A stretch of 64,000 nucleotides of DNA from Austropuccinia psidii. Taxonomy: Eukaryota; Basidiomycota; Pucciniomycetes; Pucciniales; Sphaerophragmiaceae. Every line of letters starts with the position of its first letter. Positions within the stretch are counted from its first letter, which is position 1. The notes under the pieces are model-generated. The model saw only the letters and a list, made by a program, of their open reading frames with translations, was not told the origin of the DNA and did not search any database. The stretch lies in assembly GCA_023105745.1 (NCBI GenBank), contig JALGQZ010000003.1, positions 48,068,196 to 48,132,195 on the forward strand, written 5' to 3'. This document shows, in pieces, positions 11,182 to 22,200 of this stretch. Both the position numbers and the translations under genes were made by a program.

Positions 11182-13012
11182 TGTAAGGTGTGGATATGAA
11201 ACTTTGATTAAAAATCAAGTACTTTTCCTGTCCTCAAAATTTGTATAAGGTAAAAATCCATTAAAAATAGTAAGAAATATTATTTTTAAGAGAAAACACG
11301 CCAATTTTATTGTTTATAACTTTATTAGTATAAAAAAATAATATTATAAAACTTTATTGTTTTACAAACAATAAAAATATATCCAAAAAATATTCTACAA
11401 GGGATATTTTAAGGCTACAAAGGAAATTTCTTCAAGAGCAATTTCGAGCAGGATTAATTGAGCAAAGAACTGCAAGCAATTTATTGAAGAACAAAGTCTT
11501 TAAAAGGAATATTAAAGAGAAAACACGCCCAAAAGTGACCAGAGGGAACTTGGAAACAAAGTGACAAAGTTTACATTGATGAAAGATGCTTTAATTCACT
11601 TTTGGGGTGGTTCAGGGGTAAAAAATGATTATAAGAGTTACAAAAAATGATTATAATAATTTTTTCACGTGGTTGAAAGGTTCAAAAAGACTTTTAAAAG
11701 GTGGTTGGAATCTTTTATTGATTGGTTTAACAGTGTTTAAACTAATTAATAAAAGGAAAAAATTCTAACATGAAGAGAAAAGTGGGGCAAAGATGACATT
11801 CTTTTATAGCCATCAATTTTCTTACTCTAAAAGTAAAATTTACTCTTGTCAGTCGTGAAAAACAGTCTGAAAACATAAAAGCCAATTATGGCATCATTGA
11901 ACCCTGTTTTTGACCAAAAAGGGCTGGTTTAAGCCATTTTTAGCCATTTTAGACCCTTAAATCAGCCATTACTATAGCAATACCTGGTCTAGAGCTTTCA
12001 AAGCACGTCAGAATGTGTGTAAGAGACGTAGAAACAAGCTAAAGCTGTTTTTACTATGATTGTTTTATCTTAAGGGTAGTTTTACCCTCTTGGCAACAGC
12101 TAAAACTACCCCAGTTGGTATCAAAACCTCATCATCAATTGAGTCCACAGACCCTGTAACTCAATTCCAAGCCAAAAGTGATCAACCTTTGCGTGGATTT
12201 TGACATCCCGCGCCTGTCAGCAAGGAGTTTGGGGGTCTAGCTCCCCCTTCGAGCTGGAGTTCCTTTCCCCCCCCCCAAATTTAATCTTTCCAATTTATTT
12301 TTCCTTTAATTCCTCATCATGTATTATACTTATAATTTACATATGTAATTCAATTGAATTGTACAGTACAATACAGTAATAATTGATACCTCATATTTCA
12401 ATCAAAGTTCACTTATGTAATACACGCGCACATTTTGACATTTCAATTGAATTCAATTGAAAATACTTCAATTCCTCATAACTTCTAAAAAAAACACAAC
12501 ACCTCAATTTTAACACAAAAATTGATGGTTACCACCACATGTGGTGTGAATTAAATCAAAGTCTTTAGGACTTTCAACTTTTGTATTGAAAATACTAAAA
12601 ACTTAATTTAAGCTTATTTAAAGTTGAGTTACAAAAATTTCACCCAGAGGTGACCCCACCTGATTTTCTATGAGGAATCCAATGGTGAAATAAATTTTAT
12701 ATGTTGCTTTATTGGATGAAAAGTTATAATAATTGTTATGGAACTTTTTTCCAAATTTATTTATTTTTTAAAATTTTTGTTAAAAATTTAATTTTACTTA
12801 ATTTTTTCAAGTATAAATGTAATTTTACAATTTCAAAATTTAATGTAATTTTATTTTTGAATTGTAATTAAATTTTTAATTGTGAATATAATCTTTTATT
12901 TATATTTTGATTTTCATTTTAATAATATAAATAAATTTATTTTATTTATATTTGTATGTTAATTTTGTATTTGTGGTCTTTTGGGTATATGAAATTACTT
13001 CTAAGGCTCATA
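11182..13012 (-). repeat. Solo LTR-A (1831 bp) inserted in MULE-1
   Basis: A complete LTR-A in reverse orientation. It runs from TGTAAGGTGTGG to AAGGCTCATA, the last part being AAGGCTCACA with a C-to-T change. It is flanked by perfect 5-bp duplications CAAGC at 11177-11181 and 13013-13017. No internal element sequence remains, so it is the product of LTR-LTR recombination. It keeps the 22-bp palindrome (12441-12462) and the TATA box. Confidence 0.95.
11811..11818 (-). promoter_or_regulatory. TATA box in solo LTR-A
   Basis: CTTTTATA on the + strand, i.e. TATAAAAG on the minus strand, in the same flank as in the other LTR-A copies. It would fire towards lower coordinates, antisense to MULE-1. 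Confidence 0.6.
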
Positions 13013-13084
13013 CAAGCTCTTTGTGAGCTTCTGATTAACTTTAATTTATATTTCTCTTATTATTTTTGATATTTATTCATTTTT

Positions 13085-13563
13085 TGACCAATTTTTTTCA
13101 GGTACCTGCAGCAGAAGACTTTCCAAAGTTTAGATTGAAATACCCTCACAAGCCCATCAATGTCCAGGGTGATGGAAACTGTGGCTACAGAAAAGTGTCC
13201 CATTACATTTACAAGACTCAAGTACAAAGGACTGATGCCAGAGGTGACTTGGCTGAAGAAATTCAAAACAATCAATACCTTTATGAAGCAATGAATACTT
13301 TTATTCCACCAGCATCCTCTTATTTTGACAGAATTGAGTGATATGAAGATGTTGGCCAGACTCCAAAGAGCAAGTTGATTCCCATGCCTGATATGGGGGA
13401 TACAATTTCAGATAAGTATCAAAGACCTATATTCCTTTATTTGGAAGTCCAATCTTTCCCTTCTTTCCCTTATTTCTGTCCTCCAAATGATAATCCACCC
13501 ATTTTCATCTGTTTATTGGATAACCGTTCTCATTTTTGTTCCACTGGATATCATTTTTTCTAA
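13085..13563 (+). pseudogene. MULE-1 OTU-like cysteine protease end
   Basis: The region reads VPAAEDFPKFRLKYPHKPIN, then GDGNCGYRKVSHYIY with Cys codon 13180-13182. The D-G-N-C-[GF]-[FY]-R pattern is the catalytic Cys block of OTU-family deubiquitinating proteases. The frame is open to a TGA at 13339-13341, and the tail continues in another frame to 13563 (QRPIFLYLEVQSF...FICLLDN). I cannot place the catalytic His with confidence. The block follows the solo LTR and is the continuation of the knuckle segment at 11133-11174. A second copy with the Cys kept (GDEECGYRTISH) is on the minus strand at about 14780-14830. Confidence 0.7.
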
Positions 13564-13670
13564 AGTTTATCCAGTCTCCCACATTAGTTTGAATTATAAG
13601 TTTCATTCCCAACCATAAGCCCTCGTGTGGGCAGTCAACTTTAAGAAACACAGGATGTTATATTTGTCCA

Positions 13671-14173
13671 ATCCTCCTTCCCCCCTCAGAAAAAACTAAC
13701 TATTTTGAAGGTTTAATCTGATTGGTTGATTTTTGTATATACATTTTGTTCCAATTATTGCCCTCCTAGATCCTATTCATTGCTGAATTCCCACCTCAGT
13801 CTCTTTTTTATCAAAAATGTGGCACTTTTGTACTTAAAAATAGTAATATTAAAATCATGAAAAGAAACTCTTGGTAAAGAAACACATCTCTTTGGGCCTT
13901 CACGTGTCCCACCCAAAAAATTACCCAAAATCATGGGCTCCTTATTTTTGACTTTCAATATTGAAGCCTGCAATTTGAACAAAAAATGAAGGAAATTCTC
14001 AAGTGGGAACATTTTAAATTCATTTTTCAAAATTGGCCAAACTGGAAATAGTTGGCAAAAATATTGAAAAAAATTGGGGATCTTGACATCCCATCTTGGA
14101 AAAATTACAGAAAAAATAAAATAAGAAAATCCTTGAAGCTGAGCTTGAGGAATCCTTTCTTAAAAAAAGGTCA
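13671..14173. other. Spacer between the two tail-to-tail MULE copies
   Basis: AT-rich DNA without a convincing gene. The minus-strand frame at 13773-14030 has no recognisable family and is probably chance. The terminal sequences of MULE-1 and MULE-2 should lie here and just to the right. Confidence 0.5.
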
Positions 14174-14233
14174 CTTACATGTTTTTAACAAAAATGTATG
14201 TGTTTTGGCAATAAATTGGTAAAAACATGTAAG
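14174..14233. repeat. Inverted repeat; candidate MULE-2 terminal repeat
   Basis: Perfect 14-bp arms (CTTACATGTTTTTA at 14174-14187 and its complement at 14220-14233) enclose 32 bases. Bases 14190-14232 also match the reverse complement of about 41107-41150, beyond the N-terminal end of the split MULE. Two such matches at opposite ends in inverted orientation is what terminal inverted repeats would give. Confidence 0.45.
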
Positions 14234-14287
14234 GGCTTATATATTTTTATTAAAAGCTTACATGGGTTTACCAACACCATTTTCTTC

Positions 14288-14378
14288 AATCTTATTAATC
14301 ATTTAAATTAGGATATTAATAGTACAATAAGTAAAATGTTAGTAATTTTTACTTATTTTTTCATATTGAAGCCTTATA
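14288..14378 (+). repeat. Fragment of LTR-B (3' terminal about 90 bp)
   Basis: Read on the minus strand from 14378, the sequence TATAAGGCTTCAATATGAA followed by the AATAAGTAAAAATTACTAA palindrome-like stretch matches the terminal 90 bases of the LTR-B copies (compare 25120-25210). It is in the opposite orientation to the LTR-B at 17098-19091. The rest of that LTR is missing. Confidence 0.6.
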
Positions 14379-17097
14379 AACATTCTTTGCTTCTGATAGT
14401 TATTGGCCCACCAAGGGCTTGTGTTTGAGCATTAAATTTGCAATTCAAAGGAGGATGGGCAGGGTTAAATTGAGAAATGAAGACATCCAAGGGGAAAAAA
14501 TGAGAAAAATATCCAAAAAAACATATGAAAATGGGTGTATTTTCCTTTTAAGGACAGAAATAAGGGAAAAATAGACATATTAGACTTTGTAATTACAAAC
14601 TTTTCTTTGATACTTATTTGAAATTTCATCCCTCATAAAAGTAATGATTTTCATACCACTCAGTTCTTTGAAAGTAAGGCCTTACTGAGGGTACCAAAGC
14701 ATTCAAGGATTCATAAAGGTCTTTATTGCTTTGAATTTTCTAAGCCATCTCACTGCTGACACTAGACCAGTGATCTTGTGTCTTGTAAATTTAATGGGAT
14801 ATTGTTCTGTAACCACATTCCTCATCACCCTAGACATTAATGGGCTTGAAGATGTATTTCAAAATGAATTTTGGCAAGCCTTCTGAGCCAGGTACTAAGG
14901 AAATTGGGTAAAAATATCAATCAAGCTTAAAAGAACCAGAACAATGATACATTAAAATGAAACCAAAACCTACAAAAAAGCTCAGGGCATTCATCACCTG
15001 TGTGATAATTTCTTTGTCAATTCTCACAGGTTAAGTAAATTGCATCATGAAGGTTCAAAGCTATTTCAGGATTGTGGAATTTTCTTTGTGAGATTCTTCT
15101 GCTGTTGGCCAACCTTGTGGACCTCCTGAGGGTGCCCCTGATTTTCCAGATTCATTAAAGTCAGTTTTTCATGGTCATGAAGCTGATCAATTGATTGATG
15201 TGGATAATGACACCTCAGAATCTTCAGAGAAATGCACTTCCATAATTTTAGGGGGGGGTAATTGACTGTGATCTTGAAGTGGTTATTCTGGTGGCTTTTT
15301 ATGGAGGCTCTCCTCTTCTCTTAAAGTGAGTTTCAGCTATTTCAAACCTTGAGGGATGTCTTTTCTTTTTTATTTTTACTAATTTTCCATTGAGGTCTTT
15401 CATGCATATTTTTGCATTCAAGTGGTTTTTAATAATATTCTTGGTCCTCTTTACTATTGGGAACTGGATTGGAGAGTACCATTCCAGTTGAAACATCTTG
15501 AAATTTTTGACAAATTGGTGTTATTTCTTCTATTGTTTTTTGGAAACGTCTTCCTCAATATCTTCAAATACTCTCTTGTCTTCAGTACTATTTCTTTTGA
15601 AAAAAAATTATCATCTCCTTGATGGACATTATGAGAAGAATATGGCAAAGAAAATCAATTAATTTGAAAAAAAAGGTAAGAAACTGAAGATGGGAAAATC
15701 CTTACAGTTGAATTCAGATACCACTGTGGATGGAATTCTCATGGCTGGAGCCTTTAGTGCTTGAAATATTCCGCTTGGGTATTTTTCTTCCATACTATCT
15801 CCTGTAAATTACTGCACCAGTTGGTGAATTTTGCACTGGGGGTATTTTTTTTGAAGTTCTCAAAGGCCAACTGAAGTGCACAATGAGACACCTTTCCATC
15901 AAGAGCAAACATTTGAGGATGGAAGATCTTGAAATGGGCAGTAATTTATTTTGAGATTGTCTTGATTCTTTCAGTAAAGTATTTATTCATATTCATGTGA
16001 AGGGCCCAAAGAGCATCCATGAGAGTACCAGTGGATACATAAATCCAAGGTTCAACCATGGCATGGGCACCTTTTTCTGTTGAGGTGGAGCCAACCCTCA
16101 GGTTACAATTGTATCTGGTCCAGGAAGGAATGTGATACTCCATTAGAGAAATCCAATTTTTTACAATATTGAAATACTTCATTATTTTTGACTTTTTTTG
16201 GGGGCTTCTTGAATTTTTCAGAAATGAATACATAACCTAGGAGATGAATCCCCAATTCATTTATAACCACATTATTTCAAATGAAAGTGAAAATTGAAAT
16301 TGAGTTACTTGATTCCAAATGATAATCAAGTTTTAAAAATCAGTCACCTGACCATTTTCCTCCATTAAGTTGGGAGATAAATCTTCATTGATGTACCAAA
16401 TGATTAACAGGAAATTTGTGGCTAAAAGACATTTTTGAAGAGAATCCTTCAAGGAAAAATCATTATACATAACAATAATTTGAGGAAAGAACATTCAGTT
16501 TTGTTGGGGACTTTTTTATATATTGATTTAATTACAAAGTATATGCTAGTTTGGCTTCTGCCTTCATAAATCAAAAATCCCCAGAAACAGTCCTATTTGT
16601 TTAGCTGAATCCAACAATATAAAAGAGTGGCATTTTGTACCTATTGATTTTATAGGTACAGTTCATAAGAATTATCTGAGGAAAGGGTTTATAGGGGTTT
16701 TATGAAAGGTTTTTGAGTGAAAAACAATCAGGTGATTTGTCCATCTGTATTCCTTGCAGAGGACCACACAAAATCTTCTTGTTTGAGGGTGTCAATAAGA
16801 AAATCAATGGGTGTGCCACCTTGAAGATTTTCTTGAATTATTACAGGCCTTTAAGGCTCCCTCATGCTGCACAGTTGAGCTTGGATTTTCCTTGGCATGA
16901 CCAGTGATACAGATATCAGAGAAATCTGGGATGTCTCTTACACATTTGATTTTCTAAAAGTATTATTTTCTATGATGTGTACAGTGGCATCCTGGCTGTG
17001 TTCAGGATTTTTGAATTTGAGAGTGTGAGAAACAATTATTTCTTATATTATTTCATTAATTCTAAAAAGACAGTCAAGGTTTCTTGAAGTGACTTTT
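14379..17097 (-). pseudogene. MULE-2, C-terminal two thirds (transposase, knuckle, OTU-like)
   Basis: Reading down from 17097: the end of the FAR1-like region (LDCLFRI... about 17065); RKIQAQLCSMRE (about 16880); PIDFLIDTLKQEDFVWSSARN (about 16740-16810); the first catalytic block with Asn in place of Asp (about 16640-16660); YHIPSWTRYNCNLRVGSTST...GAHAMVEPW (about 16040-16145); the KKEI...F basic block (about 15550-15600); the acidic linker (about 15170-15250); the broken knuckle (about 15010); and OTU-like GDEECGYRTISH (about 14800-14830). Many stops and shifts are present. The start is cut at 17097 by insertion of retrotransposon B; the N-terminus resumes at 40381. It lies tail to tail with MULE-1. 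Confidence 0.78.
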
Positions 17098-19091
17098 TGT
17101 AAGGTTTGGCTATGAAACAATAAGTAAATATTACCAATATTTTACTCATTGTAATTTTAATTTCCTTTTGAACACAAATAAGAAGATAAACACTAATTAT
17201 AATAATAAAGAGTTATTATAATTATGGCATAAGCTATTTATATTATTAAATAAATATAATAATATAAATTATATTAAAAAATTAATATAATAAGGATAAA
17301 TATATAAATATATAATAATTAATATATTTATGGCACTTTATTATTGTTACAAACAAATGATAAAGGCGTGGAAAATTGTTGATTAATAATAAAAAATAAT
17401 TTATACCAATAATACTACCAATATTAAAGCTATATATCAATATAAATACTATTTATACCAATAAAAGAATTATTAAAAATAATGATAAAGAATAAATCAT
17501 TTTAAAAGATGAAAATGACCTACTTTTGACACTTAATACAGTAATTTTGAATTAATTTATGCCTAAAAATGTAAATACAACTTATTTAAATTGTATTTAC
17601 AATTAAAAAATAGAAGAAATTACAAATATTCTTGCTTTTACATGGAATTAGATATTTGAGAGAGAAAGTTAACAAAAACGATTGGAAATTTGCTTAATCA
17701 TGTCAGGAGTGATGATTACAATAAATATTAACTTGATTATTTACATAAATAATATCTTCATATAAAATAATGAATATTTTACCTGTTATTTTAATGATTT
17801 GATGTTTTTGTTGCATCTGAGGGGGAAATGGAAGTAAAAAAAGCTCTATATATAGTAAAATTCCCCCTCCTAGAGTCCAGATGGCTTCTAGTAGATGGTT
17901 ACCGATGATATCCATTGGAAAATATCAGTCCTTTAAGGTTTAATGATGATTGCATCATAATTAAGCCATCTTATCTCATTATTACACCATTATTTAGATT
18001 TATCACTGTAACTCTAAGTTTGCTGACATCATACGCCTGAAAGAAGACTAAAATTTGTGTAATTTATTAGTTTTAATCATAATCAACTAGTATTTGCCAC
18101 TTTTATCACCTATACCACTGTTAAACATAACTTCAGGTTACAGTTAGTGATCATAAAGGATCAAGTTTAAACTTAAAGTTTGTTCATTGATAAAATTCAA
18201 GTTATACACACTACAGCCTCTCAAAGAGTGAATTATGATATTTTTCCATGTAACTTCTAAATTTCTCAGAGGATTTCATTACATCATGAAAACTCTATTT
18301 ATGGTAATTTTTCTTGTAACTCATCTTTTCTGTCAAACTTTACTATCTTAAAGTTCAAACCATGATTTGAAGGGGTTATACCTTGAGTATAATGATAAAC
18401 ATTACATAATTATTCAAATATGAGCTAATAGACCCTGAATATCTACTTTGTTTTAAGTTTGGACCACTTTCAAAACAGACTGGTCACCAACTATAACAAT
18501 CTTGTTTGATAAGCCCTTAAAAGTTATAACCTTGCTTCTCGCTTTTCAAATCAAGCTTATATCTGTATTTTAACAGCAATTAGCTGGTACTTTTATTTTT
18601 GCTCCAAGTCTCTATCATGTATATTTCAAAATTTATGAGCTCAAAACCATGAATACATTTGTTGATAATAAAAGTGCATATATTCAGGTTTGTCCTCAAG
18701 TACTGAATTTACAGATATGGCGTAAAAATTATTTATGTGGATGCTCTCATGGGGAATCTCATGGTGCAATTTATTTCACATGTTGATCCATTGGTTTCTG
18801 ATTTAATTGAGGATTTATGCTTTTTATGGAATTTTTAATTATTTCTCAGTAAATATTGTCTTTACAGATATGACATATAAGTGTTATATGTGTATTCACC
18901 ATGGTAAATCTGATGGTGCAATTCATTGCTCATTTTTATTCATTATATTCAGAGTTGACCAAGGATTTATGAATTTTTATGGCATTTTTCTTTATTTTAA
19001 GATAATAATTTTAATTGTTATTATTAAAATAAATATTGTAAAGTTGTTTTGTGAAATCTTTGGATATGTGGTCATATCTCAAAGGCTCACA
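17098..19091 (-). repeat. LTR-B, 3' LTR of retrotransposon B (1994 bp)
   Basis: Minus-strand reading starts TGTGAGCCTTTGAGATATGACC and ends CATAGCCAAACCTTACA. Homologues are at 25120-27108 and 38395-40380. It contains an imperfect tandem duplication of about 150 bp (about 18715-18865 and 18866-19000), each unit with a CATGG...AATCT..TGGTGCAATT core. Confidence 0.93.
17847..17854 (-). promoter_or_regulatory. TATA-like box in 3' LTR-B
   Basis: TATATATA in the context GCTCTATATATAGTAAA, at the place where the solo LTR-B has TATAAATA (25871-25878). It faces the same way as the element. Confidence 0.45.
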
Positions 19092-19209
19092 TTTGCTACC
19101 ACCAAAAAATAATGTACCACAATCTGATATAGCTAATTAGGGTACCATCACCTCTCCTACCTCTTCATTAGACTTTATTAGTCTTGAAGCTGAATAATGT
19201 TTATATTTT

Positions 19210-22200
19210 CTATTCTTTAGGTCTTCTTTCATGTCTGAACCTTCTGAATAGCTCATGAGAATTGGTAATATCTTTCTCAAGTAGCCATTCATCTTCTTGA
19301 GCTGGGTTCCATCATCTCATAAAGTATTCCATTTCATTTTTGTTTCTTGCCCTCCTTTCTTTAAAGACTTTTACAATTTTCTTTTCTTCTACTTCTTCTA
19401 GAGGGGCAATTTCAAGTGGTGGTTTATCTTTTAGGGGAATAAACTCTTTATCACTTGAGCTGTAAGGTTCTGCCAGAATTACAGGGAATGATGGGTGTTT
19501 ATTCAATAATTCAGCTGTTACTTTGAGCTTCACAGCATTAGGGCCATGTAGTGCTCTTATCATAAAAGGTCCTGAAAAGGAATATTTCAATTTATTTGGG
19601 GCTTTGATGTTATTAAAGTTTAGAGTTGATACAAAGATCAAGTCTCCTACTTTGAAATCAGGTGGCTTGTGACTTTTGCCCTATCTTTCTTGTGCATATT
19701 TTAAAGAATTTTTCATACATCTGTTGGACTGATTTCTTGCTTTTTCGAGAATTATTTTGAAACTTCTTGGTGTTAAATCTATATCCACTAGGTCCTTTTT
19801 GAGATTATAATAATGAAGTCTTGGATTCCAGCCTTTTTCTAGCATTGCTAGTGTTTTTCTAGTTGAGGGACGGATTGATGTCTTATATGCCAGCTCAAGA
19901 GCTGGTATTAAGGAACTCCAATTATGGGTAAAACTATCAGATTCTTTGAATTCTAGGCCATAAGCACAAAATCTTCTGATCATTTCTGCTAGAGTTTTTA
20001 TTATTCTTTCTGCTAAATCATCTGTTTTAGAATGGTAAGCTGTTGAGAATTATAGCTGTGTCCCAAACAAGTCATGGAGATTTGTCCATAAGCTGAAGTG
20101 AATTTTGGATCTATATCACTTATGATGTTTTTTAATAAGCCTGTATGACTAATCAATATATTCCATATCATTATGGCTGTGTCCATGGCTGTGTCATCTT
20201 TAAGACATGGTAAGAAAATTGGGGTTTTGCTGTACCTGTAAACTAGTACCAGGCATGCATTAAAGCTCCTGTCTCCTCCTGGAGATAGGGCTGTTACCCA
20301 ATGCATGTGAGCTATTTCCCATATGGTTTTTGGGTCTTGGATTTGGATCCTCATTCCAAATATCTTGCCTGTGGCTCTATTTGCTTTTTGACATATGTCG
20401 GGTGTTAAATCTATATCCACTAGGTCCTTTTTGAGATTATAATAATGAAGTCTTGGATTCCAGCCTTTTTCTAGCATTGCTAGTGTTTTTCTAGTTGAGG
20501 GACGGATTGATGTCTTATATGCCAGCTCAAGAGCTGGTATTAAGGAACTCCAATTATGGGTAAAACTATCAGATTCTTTGAATTCTAGGCCATAAGCACA
20601 AAATCTTCTGATCATTTCTGCTAGAGTTTTTATTATTCTTTCTGCTAAATCATCTGTTTTAGAATGGTAAGCTGTTGAGAATTATAGCTGTGTCCCAAAC
20701 AAGTCATGGAGATTTGTCCATAAGCTGAAGTGAATTTTGGATCTATATCACTTATGATGTTTTTTAATAAGCCTGTATGACTAATCAATATATTCCATAT
20801 CATTATGGCTGTGTCCATGGCTGTGTCATCTTTAAGACATGGTAAGAAAATTGGGGTTTTGCTGTACCTGTAAGCTAGTACTAGGCATGCATTAAAGCTC
20901 CTGTCTCCTCCTGGAGATAGGGCTGTTACCCAATGCATGTGAACTATTTCCCATATGGTTTTTGGGTCTTGGATTTGGATCCTCATTCCAAATATCTTTC
21001 CTGTGGCTCTATTTGCTTTTTGACATATGTCACAGGTTTGGAAATACTCTGAAACATCCTTTCTTCAATTTGGCCACCAAGATCAGGTTTTCACTCTCCC
21101 TAGTGTCCTATCTTCTATAAGATGCCCAGATACAACACAATCATGGTATTCATGTAGTATAGTGTTTATACGAGTTCTATTTGTCAATGTCATAATACAT
21201 GTGTGTTTAGTCCTATGATAAATAGTTCCATCAAGAAGGTGGAATTTTCATTCATAATATGCTTTTTTCCATACTTAATCTAGTTTGGAGGATGATGATG
21301 GATCTTTGCAATCATTAATTAAAATTTGGAATAAGATATGGCAATTTTTGTCCATCTTTTAGCTTTCTTTAGCTTCATCAAAGAATTATGTGCTAATATC
21401 TGTAACAAATATTACTTCTATATGATGTTCTTCTTTTTTTACTCATGCTGGGTTTTCCAGTGTATTTGCTCAAACCCATCTGCTAAGACAATCTGAATTT
21501 TTATGAATATTTCCAGATTCATGATCTATGGTAATATTTCCTCTATATCCTTGGATAGCCATTTTCTATCTTGGCATACTTCTATCTGGTGTCTTCATGT
21601 TCAATAAATATTTCACAGCATTAAAGTCTGTGATTACATCAAACATTGTTCCATCCAAATAGTAGTGTAATTTTACAAGGGCCCACACTAAGCAAAGGCA
21701 TTCCATTTGGCTTTCTCCATATCTTGCTTCTATTGGCTTAGTTTGTCTTGAAATGAAGCAAATTGGTCCTTAAACATGTTTATCATTGACAATTTGTGTC
21801 TGGGGTAGTGCAGCACCTAGTCCTTCTCCACAAGCATCAATGTACAGTTTTGAAGGGATTTTCCAATCTTGCATTAAGAGAAATGTGGAATTTGTGAGGA
21901 CTTTTTTCAGTTCCTGGTATGCTTCAACTGTTTCTTAATTCATTTTATAGACTGTCTGTTGGTCACAGAGTTTGTACAACTATTTGGAAATTCTTGAAAC
22001 GTCTTTTATATTCTGTCTGTAATCTCCGGCAAAGCCTGGAAATGATTGCATTTCTTTATTGGTTTGAGGAATTGGTTTTAGTAGTACTGCTGCTACATTG
22101 TTTTTTTATATACCCAAACTTAATCCATATACATGTCCCAGTGCTTTTTTGCTCACTATATGCAAAATGACATTTTTGCAAGGAAATTTTTATATTTACT

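Larger units (their letters stand above)
7880..13670 (+). mobile_element. MULE-1: decayed Mutator-like transposon with OTU-like C-terminus
   Basis: One long dead coding region can be followed across this span in the order FAR1-like DNA-binding region, MULE transposase, CCHC knuckle and OTU-like protease. It is interrupted by a hexanucleotide repeat (10313-10797) and a solo LTR-A (11182-13012). The 5' untranslated part (7880-8347) matches the reverse complement of 40550-41060, upstream of another MULE N-terminus. The 3' untranslated part (13563-13670) matches the reverse complement of about 14390-14460. Outer ends are approximate because no terminal inverted repeat was found for this copy. Confidence 0.8.

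Noticed and set aside
14174..14233. Inverted repeat as a bacterial terminator or CRISPR-type repeat
   Set aside because: The DNA is fungal, there is a single unit and no array; a transposon terminal repeat is the better reading.
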